A stretch of 64,000 nt of DNA from Streptomyces collinus (GTDB lineage: Bacteria; Actinomycetota; Actinomycetes; Streptomycetales; Streptomycetaceae): NCBI RefSeq assembly GCF_031348265.1, contig NZ_CP133771.1, positions 7,130,001-7,194,000 of the forward strand. The letters are read 5' to 3'. A program made the translations under genes and the position numbers. Shown in pieces: positions 57,321-64,000 of this stretch. The notes beneath the pieces were generated by a model, which was not told the origin of the DNA, searched no databases, and was given only the letters and a program-made list of their open reading frames with translations. The number at the start of each line of letters is the position of its first letter. Position 1 is the first letter of the stretch.

Positions 57321-57348
57321 TTGCAATGCGACTCGCAGCGGATAGATT
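57321..57348 (+). promoter_or_regulatory. Putative promoter of the amidinotransferase gene
   Basis: TTGCAA (57321-57326), 16-nt spacer, TAGATT (57343-57348) in a locally AT-rich stretch, about 100 nt before the amidinotransferase start. It matches the usual streptomycete TTGaca/TAGaaT pattern well. Confidence 0.5.
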
Positions 57349-57448
57349 GCTTTCGTGCCGCCGAGAATTGCAGCGGCGATCGAAATCCTGCGACGGTCGC
57401 CTACCGCGACGATGTGACAATTCTGGAAACGGGGAATCAGTCATTTCT

Positions 57449-58531
57449 GTGCACACTCACCACGCCGAGCCCGCCACCACTCCGGTCGTCAGCTCGTTCA
57501 CCGAATGGGATCCGCTGGAGGAGGTCGTCGTCGGCCGGCTGGCCGGCGGGGTTTTCCCGTCCTGGCAGGATTCCATGCTCGCCACCATGCCCGACGAGGG
57601 CATCCGGGCCTTCAAGGAATCGGGCGGCCGCCCCTTCCCCGCCGAGCACCTGGCCGCGGCCGACGCCGAGCTGGACACCCTCGCCGCGACGCTTCAGGGC
57701 CGCGGCATCAAGGTGGTCCGCCCCGACGACGTCGACTACGGACGCGCCTTCTCCAGCCCGCAGTGGCAGAGCCCGGGCGGCATGTCCGGCGGCATGCCGC
57801 GTGACCTGCTGATCGTCGTCGGCGACACCATAGTCGAGGCGCCCATGTCCTGGCGCTGCCGTACTCACGAGGTGGATGCCTTCCGCGGCCTGATCAAGTC
57901 GTACTTCCAGCGCGGCGGTGGCTGGCTCGCCGCCCCGCGGCCCCAGCTGAGCGACGAGCTGTTCGACGGGGACTTCAACCCCGAGACCGAGCAGGGCTAC
58001 GCGATCTCGGAATTCGAGCCGGTCTTCGACGCCGCCGATTTCATGCGGTTCGGGCACGACATCATCGTGCAGCGCAGTCATGTGACCAATGAATTCGGAA
58101 TCAACTGGATGAGGCGGGCCCTCGGTCCCGAATTCCGAATTCACGAGATTCCGGTCGACGACCCGCACGCCATGCACATCGACGCCTCGATCGTGCCGCT
58201 CGCACCAGGCAAACTCCTGGTCCACCCCGAGCGCTACGTCCCCCATCCCCTTTTCAAGGACTGGGAAATCCTGGAGGCTCCCAAGCCGGTGCTGCCGGCG
58301 ACCTGGCCGATGTACTTCTGCAGCGCGTGGCTCAGCATGAACGTGCTGTCCCTCGATGAGCGCACCGTGGTCGTCGAGCGGCAGGAGGAGCCCATGATCG
58401 AGGCGCTCACCGCCTGGGGCTTCGAGTGCGTGCCCGTCGACTTCCGGCACGTCTACTCCTTCGGCGGATCGTTCCACTGCGCCACCTTGGACGTCCGTCG
58501 TCAGGGCTCCGGGGGGCGCTACCTCGGCTGA
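57449..58531 (+). CDS. Arginine:glycine-type amidinotransferase
   Basis: About 360 residues from GTG 57449; the frame is open further upstream, and GGGGA lies 13 nt before the GTG. The protein aligns along its length with vertebrate AGAT (GATM) and StrB1: EWDPLEEVVVGR, MPRDLLIVVGDTIVEAPMSWR, EFEPVFDAADFMR, WLSMNVLSLDE, SFGGSFHCATLDVRR. The catalytic triad is intact (Asp194 in FDAAD, His243 in MHIDAS, Cys344 in FHC). It moves the amidino group of arginine to an amine, most likely glycine, giving guanidinoacetate, though other acceptors are possible. It lies between the two NRPS genes and probably supplies a guanidino building block. Confidence 0.93.
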   Translation: MHTHHAEPATTPVVSSFTEWDPLEEVVVGRLAGGVFPSWQDSMLATMPDEGIRAFKESGGRPFPAEHLAAADAELDTLAATLQGRGIKVVRPDDVDYGRAFSSPQWQSPGGMSGGMPRDLLIVVGDTIVEAPMSWRCRTHEVDAFRGLIKSYFQRGGGWLAAPRPQLSDELFDGDFNPETEQGYAISEFEPVFDAADFMRFGHDIIVQRSHVTNEFGINWMRRALGPEFRIHEIPVDDPHAMHIDASIVPLAPGKLLVHPERYVPHPLFKDWEILEAPKPVLPATWPMYFCSAWLSMNVLSLDERTVVVERQEEPMIEALTAWGFECVPVDFRHVYSFGGSFHCATLDVRRQGSGGRYLG

Positions 58532-58721
58532 CGGGGTGAGCACCCCGGCCGAGGAGCCGACCACCGTACGACGTTGACAACGGGCGGGCGCGCCCGGACC
58601 GGCGACCATGGCCCGACCGCGCCCGCCCGGGCCGCCCTGCACGGGGGCGGCGGCCCGGGCGGACCGAGGGCGTCATGAGCGCCCCGTACGCCGGGCGGAG
58701 ACAGGGGATCAGGGGATGGGA

Positions 58722-61700
58722 ATGGCAGTGGCTCAGGGCAACGCACCACAGGACGCACCGCTCACCTTCCTTCGGGAGGCGGCAAGCCGCGGCGTCCGCT
58801 TCTTCCTCGGGGACGGCCGGCTGCGGTCGACCGGCGCCGAGGTGCTCACGCCCGAGGAGCGCGCCTACGTCCGTGAGAACAAGGCGCAGATCATCGCGGC
58901 CCTGCTGCCCCGCACCCAGGCCATCCCGGCAGCCGACGGGGGACAGGACGCCGCGTCCGCGGACCTCGCTCCGGTTCCGCCGAGCCACCAGCAGGAGCGC
59001 CTCTGGCTGCTCCACGAGATAGCCGAGCGGTCCGAGGCGTACAACTCGGTCAGTGTCCTCGCCGTCCGCGGCCCCTTCGACCCCGACCGGTTCGCCGAGG
59101 CCCTGCGCGGCGTCGTCGCCGACAACGACGCCCTGCGCACCGTCTTCCGCACCCGCGGTGACGCCGTCCACCAGGAACTCCTCGACGACGGACCCTGGAT
59201 CGACCGGTGCAGCGCGGACACGGCAGAAGAGGCCGAGCGTCTGGCCCGCAAGCTCGAACAGGCCGAATCGGACCACCAGTTCGACCTGCGCAACGACGTT
59301 CCCGTGCGCTGCCGCATCGTCACCGGCCCCGAGGGCCTGCACCACATCGTCCTGAACATCCATCACATCGCCTGCGACGGCTGGTCGATCTCGCTCATCC
59401 TGGACCGCCTCGCCGCGTACTACGAGGACCCGCGGCCCGGCCCCGGCTCCCCGGTCCGCCCCGACCGCGCCTACCGTGACTACGCCCGCTGGCAGCGCGC
59501 CACCCTGACCGGAGACGTCCTCGACAGCCTCGTCGACCAGTGGGAGCGACGCCTCGCCGGAGCCCCGCTGCGCCACGCCCTGCCCACGGACTTCACCCCC
59601 GACCCGGCGGCCCACCGCCGGGCGGACGTGGTGCGCCGCAGCCTGGACACCGAGGCGTACGCCGCCTTCCGGAAGGTCTGCCTGGCGGACGACGCGACCG
59701 AGTTCGCCGGCCTGCACGCACTCCTCGGCATCCTCCTCGCCCGCATCAGCGGCCAGGAGGAGACGGTGGTCGGCAGCCCGATCGCCAACCGCGAGCAGCG
59801 GGACATCCACGGCACCATCGGATTCTTCGTGAACATGATCTCGGTGCGCGGCGCGGTCCCCGCCGGGGCCACGTTCCGGGAGGTCCTCGCCGTCAAGAAG
59901 GACGAGACGGAGTTCGGCTACACCTTCCAGCAGGCACCGTTCGAGAAGGTCGTCGAGCGGCTGGTGGAGGGAAGGGAGGAGCACACCACCCCCGTCTTCC
60001 AGATCGTGCTCGTCCTGCAGAACAACCGGGTCACCCGTCCCGTCTTCGGCGGCGCGGTCACCGAGGAGCTTCCCGAGGCGCACCGCAACAGCCGTTTCGA
60101 CCTGGAGATATTCGTCCACGGCGACGGGCGGACCCGGGAGATCGAGTGGGTCTACCACGACGGCCTCTTCGAGCGGGCCACCATCGAGCGCTGGGCGGAC
60201 TGGTTCGCCGCCCTGCTGTCCGAGGCCGCCGAGCACCCCGATCGCCCGGTGGCCGGCCTCACCGCCCTGGACTCCGGAGCGCCGGCTGCCCTCGAGAACC
60301 GTCCGGCGCCGGACGCCGGCACCCCGAGCCGGCCGGCCACCCCCGCCTGCAACGGCGGCCCCGTCGCGCTCGACGTGCTGCGGCGGATCGCCGCCGTCGC
60401 CGCCGCCGAACCCGACCGGATCGCCGTGTCCGACGGCCACCGGCAGGACACGTACGCCGAGCTGCTCGACGAGGGCCGGCGCACCGGGGCCGCGCTCCTG
60501 GCCCGGCACGGCCGAGACGCGGTGTACGCCCTCGCCATGGACCGCTCCCTGGAACTGGTGCACGCCGTCGTCGGCATCCTCTCCATCGGCGCCACCTACG
60601 TCGTCGTGGACCGGGACGACGCGGCGCCCCGCCGGGCCTCGGTCCTGGAGACCAGCCGCCCGGCCTGCCTGCTGGTGGCCGAGGACCTGCCCGACCTGAG
60701 CGCCGAGGCCGCCGCGCACGGCATCGACGTCGTCGACGTCCGTACCCTCGCAGCGCCGGACGGGCCCCTGCCCGGCCTGGCCGAGGTCCCCGCCGACCAC
60801 GACCTGTACCACGTCTTCACCTCGGGCTCCACCGGCCGCCCCAAGGGCGTGCGCGTCACGTACGGGAACCTCGCCGCCTATCTCGGCGGCGTCGTCCCGC
60901 GGCTCGGACTGCGCGCCCGTGCCGGGCACGCCTGGCACTCCAGCCCGGCCACCGACTTCGGCAACACCGTGCTGTTCGGTGCCCTCGCCAGCGGCGGCCG
61001 TCTGGAGATCGCCACCCGGGACGACGTTCTGGACGGCGCCGCCATGCGGACCTTCCTGCGCGAGCGTGCCGTCGACGTCCTGAAGATCACGCCCAGCCAC
61101 CTCGAAGCGCTCCTGGAGACGCACCCGATCGCGGAACTGCTGCCGCGCACGACGCTGGTGCTCGGCGGTGAGGCCGCCTCCCGTGCCCTCGTGCGGACCC
61201 TGCGCAGCGTCCCCTCGGACGTCCGGGTGTTCAACCACTACGGACCGTCCGAGACCACCGTCGGCGTCTTCGTCGCCGATTTCGCCGACCGCGACGAGCG
61301 CGTGTTCGCGATCGGCCGGCCGCTGCCCGGCATCGAGTTCACCGTCGAGGACGAGCACGGCAGGCAGGTGCCCTTCGGCACCGCCGGCGAACTCGTCCTG
61401 CGCGGCCCCCAGGTGGCGGCCGGCTACCTCGGCCGGCCCCTCGACGGCACCGGCCCGTTCTTCACCGACGGGACCACCCGCGGCTACCGCACGGGCGACC
61501 AGGTGCGCCTGCGCAACGACGGCCAGGTCGTCTTCCTCGGCCGCCGCGACGGCCAGGTCAAGATCCGAGGCCACCGCGTCGAACTCGGCGAGATCAAGGC
61601 CGCGTTGGAGTTTGCGCCGGACGTCGCCCGCGGAGAGGTGCTGGTCACCGGCGGCCCCGACGAGCCGCGCTCCCTCGTCGGCTTCGTCCAGCGTGCCCGC

Positions 61701-64000
61701 ACCGCGACCGCCGGAGACCGGCCAGGGGAGCCGGGCGACGGCACCGCCACCGTCGACCAGTGGCGCGAGTTCTACGACTACGCGTACAGCGAGCGGGTCA
61801 CCGGAGACATCGAGTTCAACACCTCCGGCTGGATCAGCTCCTACACCGGCGAGCGGATCCCCGAGGCGCAGATGCGTGCCTGGCTCGACTCCACCCTGAG
61901 CCGGATCACGGCCCTGGGGCCGGTCAACGTGCTGGAGATCGGGTGCGGTCTCGGCATCATCGCCTACCCGCTCAGCCGCAGCGTCCGTTCCTACCTCGCC
62001 TGCGACTTCTCGTCCTCGATCATCGAGGCGAACCGGGCCAACGCCCAGTCGGTCGACACCGGCGACCTCTCGTTCTTCACCTGCGAAGCGGCCGAGATCG
62101 ACCGGTACGCGGACCGCGTGCGCACCGCCGGCGTCGACACCGTGATCATCAACTCGGTGGTGCAGTACTTCCCGGACGCCGCATACCTGGAATCGGTGCT
62201 GGACAAGGTCCTCGCCATCGACACCGTCCGCCACGTCTTCGTCGGCGACGTCCGCAACACCGACCTGCTCGACGAATTCAGCCTCTCCCTGGTCGACGCC
62301 CGCGACGCCGCCCTGCCCGAGCCGCGCCCCGCGATCGAACGCCTGCGCCTGGCGCGCTCCCACTCCGACGCCACCGGCGAGCTGCTGCTGTCCGACCTCT
62401 ACTGGGAGGAGTACGCCCGGACCAGAACGGACGTGGCGGGCGTCAGCGTCCTGCCACGCGTCAGCCGGCACTCCAGCGAACTCCTCGACTTCCGCTACGA
62501 CGTCGTCCTCACCAAGGACGCGCCGCTCCTGGCCCGTCCGGCCGCCGGCCCGGCCGTGCGCGAGGGCGGCCCGGCCGATCTCGACCGGCTGCGCGCCGAA
62601 CTGGCCGCCGGGACGCTCGACATGGCCGTGCTGCGAGGCGTGCGCAACGACCGCACCGCCGCGCACTGCGAGAACCTCCACGCCATCGCCTCGGGCGTCG
62701 GCGCGGCGGCCGCCCGGCCGGCCGCGCCGAGCGCCGGCCGGAGCGAGATGGACGCGATCCTCGCCTCCGCTGCCGCGGACGGGCTGCACGCCAGCGCCCA
62801 CTACGCCCGCGACGAACACGGCCGGCTCAGCCGCCTGGACGTGGCCCTGTTCCGCGAGGGCGCCTCAGGGCTGGCCGACAGCCGGCACCTGGGCACCCGT
62901 CACGACACCACCGCCCGCGTCCGCCCGCTCGTCCACACCCCGCCGGCCGATCCGCACGGCAGGGCCTGGACGGACCGGGTCGCGTCCGCCCTCACCGACG
63001 TGCTGCCCCGCCACATGTGCCCCGACCGCATCGTCGAGGTGCCGGCCTTCCCGCTCAACAAGACCGGCAAGATCGACCAGCGTGCCCTGCTCGCCCTCGT
63101 ACCGCGCCGAGCCGGGAACGACGCCCTCGGAGACCTCGCCGACGACGACGAGCGCCGTCTCGCGGAGATCCTGCGCGGGCTGCTCGATCCCGGCACCCCG
63201 ATCGATCGCGAGAGCGACTTCTTCGCCATCGGCGGGCACTCCCTGCTGGCGACGAAGTACGTGCACGCCGTCAACCAGGCATTCGGTGTCGACCTGAGGG
63301 TGAAGGCGGTCTTCGACCGGCCCGTGCTCCGCGAGTTCGCCACCCTCGTCCGCGGCGGCACGGGAGCCGCCGGCGCCCCGGCCGCCGGCAACGGTGCCGC
63401 CACACCTGCCGACGGCGCCCCGGCCCGCCCGGCCGCCCCGGACTCCGTGCCGATCTCACCCCTCCAGCAGCGCTTCTGGACCATGGCCCAGGCCACCGGC
63501 CCCTCCACCCTCTACAACTCGCTCACCCTGCTGGACCTCTCCGGCCCGCTGTCCGCCGACATCCTGACGACCGCCTTCGACGACGTCGTCGGCCACCACC
63601 GCGTCCTGCGCTCCCGGTTCCACGCCGCGGACGAGACCGTGGTCCTGCGCGGCCGCGCGACCGAGGACTACGCCCTCGCCCGTCTGCACCTGCCCGGCCT
63701 CGACATCGCCGGCGCCGAGCGGATCCTGCACGACCGCCTCAACCGGCCCTTCGACCTGGAGACAGGCCCCCTTCTCGACGCGGCCCTGATCACCGCGGCG
63801 GCCGACCGCCACTTCCTCGCGATGGCCATCCACCACGCCATCTTCGACGGCACGTCCGAGGAACTGTTCATCGCCGACCTGCGCACCGCGTACGAGGCAC
63901 GCCTGGCGGGCCGGACGCCCCAGTGGAAGGAGGACGGCGCGGGCTTCCTGCGCCATCTCGCCACCGCACAGAGCCCCACCGCCGACAGCACCGCGTTCTG
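58722..64000 (+). CDS. Non-ribosomal peptide synthetase, TubC-C-A(nMT)-PCP-C... (cut by right edge)
   Basis: The start ATG 58722 has AGGGG 6 nt upstream; ATG 58716 is an in-frame alternative. The visible 1759 codons hold, in order: a TubC-type docking domain (about 1-65: LREAASRGVRFFLGDG); a C domain with HHIACDG at 214; an A domain with FTSGSTGRPKG at 699, NHYGPSE at 840, and its last part NKTGKID at 1446; an inserted SAM methyltransferase with VLEIGCGLG at about 1070; a PCP with GGHSLL (Ser1507); and a second C domain with HHAIFDG at 1704. No stop codon is reached. A methyltransferase placed inside the A domain is the N-methylation design. By manual alignment the A pocket reads DFTKVGHVG, close to the aspartate code DLTKVGHIG. 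Confidence 0.95.
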   Translation, partial: MAVAQGNAPQDAPLTFLREAASRGVRFFLGDGRLRSTGAEVLTPEERAYVRENKAQIIAALLPRTQAIPAADGGQDAASADLAPVPPSHQQERLWLLHEIAERSEAYNSVSVLAVRGPFDPDRFAEALRGVVADNDALRTVFRTRGDAVHQELLDDGPWIDRCSADTAEEAERLARKLEQAESDHQFDLRNDVPVRCRIVTGPEGLHHIVLNIHHIACDGWSISLILDRLAAYYEDPRPGPGSPVRPDRAYRDYARWQRATLTGDVLDSLVDQWERRLAGAPLRHALPTDFTPDPAAHRRADVVRRSLDTEAYAAFRKVCLADDATEFAGLHALLGILLARISGQEETVVGSPIANREQRDIHGTIGFFVNMISVRGAVPAGATFREVLAVKKDETEFGYTFQQAPFEKVVERLVEGREEHTTPVFQIVLVLQNNRVTRPVFGGAVTEELPEAHRNSRFDLEIFVHGDGRTREIEWVYHDGLFERATIERWADWFAALLSEAAEHPDRPVAGLTALDSGAPAALENRPAPDAGTPSRPATPACNGGPVALDVLRRIAAVAAAEPDRIAVSDGHRQDTYAELLDEGRRTGAALLARHGRDAVYALAMDRSLELVHAVVGILSIGATYVVVDRDDAAPRRASVLETSRPACLLVAEDLPDLSAEAAAHGIDVVDVRTLAAPDGPLPGLAEVPADHDLYHVFTSGSTGRPKGVRVTYGNLAAYLGGVVPRLGLRARAGHAWHSSPATDFGNTVLFGALASGGRLEIATRDDVLDGAAMRTFLRERAVDVLKITPSHLEALLETHPIAELLPRTTLVLGGEAASRALVRTLRSVPSDVRVFNHYGPSETTVGVFVADFADRDERVFAIGRPLPGIEFTVEDEHGRQVPFGTAGELVLRGPQVAAGYLGRPLDGTGPFFTDGTTRGYRTGDQVRLRNDGQVVFLGRRDGQVKIRGHRVELGEIKAALEFAPDVARGEVLVTGGPDEPRSLVGFVQRARTATAGDRPGEPGDGTATVDQWREFYDYAYSERVTGDIEFNTSGWISSYTGERIPEAQMRAWLDSTLSRITALGPVNVLEIGCGLGIIAYPLSRSVRSYLACDFSSSIIEANRANAQSVDTGDLSFFTCEAAEIDRYADRVRTAGVDTVIINSVVQYFPDAAYLESVLDKVLAIDTVRHVFVGDVRNTDLLDEFSLSLVDARDAALPEPRPAIERLRLARSHSDATGELLLSDLYWEEYARTRTDVAGVSVLPRVSRHSSELLDFRYDVVLTKDAPLLARPAAGPAVREGGPADLDRLRAELAAGTLDMAVLRGVRNDRTAAHCENLHAIASGVGAAAARPAAPSAGRSEMDAILASAAADGLHASAHYARDEHGRLSRLDVALFREGASGLADSRHLGTRHDTTARVRPLVHTPPADPHGRAWTDRVASALTDVLPRHMCPDRIVEVPAFPLNKTGKIDQRALLALVPRRAGNDALGDLADDDERRLAEILRGLLDPGTPIDRESDFFAIGGHSLLATKYVHAVNQAFGVDLRVKAVFDRPVLREFATLVRGGTGAAGAPAAGNGAATPADGAPARPAAPDSVPISPLQQRFWTMAQATGPSTLYNSLTLLDLSGPLSADILTTAFDDVVGHHRVLRSRFHAADETVVLRGRATEDYALARLHLPGLDIAGAERILHDRLNRPFDLETGPLLDAALITAAADRHFLAMAIHHAIFDGTSEELFIADLRTAYEARLAGRTPQWKEDGAGFLRHLATAQSPTADSTAF

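Noticed and set aside
54081..58531. bldA control by TTA codons in the NRPS cluster
   Set aside because: No in-frame TTA codon was found by eye in the A-PCP or amidinotransferase genes; TTA triplets noticed, such as in GGTTACG near 56420, are out of frame.
58407..62819. A 1470-codon open frame on the minus strand opposite the NRPS
   Set aside because: It is the complementary shadow of high-GC NRPS coding sequence: no domain, Arg/Gly/Ala/Asp-biased composition, and no ribosome-binding site.
1..64000. tRNA or rRNA genes
   Set aside because: No cloverleaf with a GGTTCGAATCC-type arm or rRNA-like stretch was recognised by eye; a covariance-model search would be needed to exclude them fully.

Overview
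The window is about 64 kb of very GC-rich actinobacterial DNA. Strong third-position GC bias, frequent GTG starts, GTGA/ATGA start-stop overlaps, a DmdR1/IdeR-type iron box, an RNase Sa-type guanyl ribonuclease, SWIM and SNF2 neighbours and an allantoin locus all point to a Streptomyces chromosome. As I recall it, the order malate synthase - nucleotidyltransferase - IclR - allantoinase - allantoicase - two-component pair - Gfo/Idh - GntR - ROK - SNF2 helicase - SWIM protein resembles the S. coelicolor SCO6243-SCO6263 stretch. Here that block is followed by a non-ribosomal peptide cluster. No tRNA, rRNA, CRISPR, transposase or integrase was seen.

Region 1 (1-14.9 kb) encodes a chromosomal type IV secretion-like machine without a recognisable relaxase. 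A minus-strand operon (12252 to 3307) carries a DUF6668-like protein, two paralogous two-helix membrane proteins, a single-pass protein, a TrbL/VirB6-like channel protein, an SCO6880-family protein, a VirB4-like ATPase and a VirD4/TraG-like coupling ATPase. An NlpC/P60 hydrolase, a DUF4913 protein, an SLT transglycosylase and an ECF sigma factor flank it. A bipartite element, CACAACGG-N16-GGTTCA, occurs three times exactly and once in degenerate form in the two divergent intergenic regions, so these units are probably co-regulated.

Region 2 (14.9-21.7 kb) is mostly housekeeping: a hotdog thioesterase, a CtaG-like protein with a DUF2243 protein, an AlaA-like aminotransferase divergent from an HxlR regulator, and a VWA protein coupled to a second cell-envelope protein.

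Region 3 (21.7-31.3 kb) is an iron region. Two divergent NIS (IucA/IucC) siderophore synthetases and a [2Fe-2S] thioredoxin-fold protein are followed by a USP and an amino-acid permease. Next comes a ferric-siderophore ABC importer (ATPase, lipoprotein, FhuB-like double permease) with an iron box at its head.

Region 4 (31.6-41.7 kb) centres on purine/allantoin catabolism: malate synthase, a MocA-like nucleotidyltransferase, an IclR (AllR-like) repressor, allantoinase and allantoicase. TTCC-N7-GGAA palindromes lie upstream of the malate synthase, the repressor and the allantoinase. Downstream are an SDR, a DHFR/RibD-fold protein and an RNase Sa homologue.

Region 5 (41.7-54.0 kb) holds a NarL-type two-component system, a Gfo/Idh dehydrogenase divergent from GntR, a ROK kinase, and a translationally coupled SNF2 helicase and SWIM protein; the SWIM protein has a large repetitive insertion.

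Region 6 (54.08-64.0 kb, cut by the right edge) is the start of a non-ribosomal peptide cluster. It encodes a type II thioesterase (minus strand), a free-standing A-PCP protein, an arginine:glycine-type amidinotransferase with an intact catalytic triad, and a large NRPS with TubC docking-C-A(with inserted N-methyltransferase)-PCP-C domains. The likely logic is amidino transfer to glycine or a similar amine, activation on the A-PCP protein, then condensation with an N-methylated residue. My manual code for that module (DFTKVGHVG) is very close to the aspartate code. The product cannot be named from this window.
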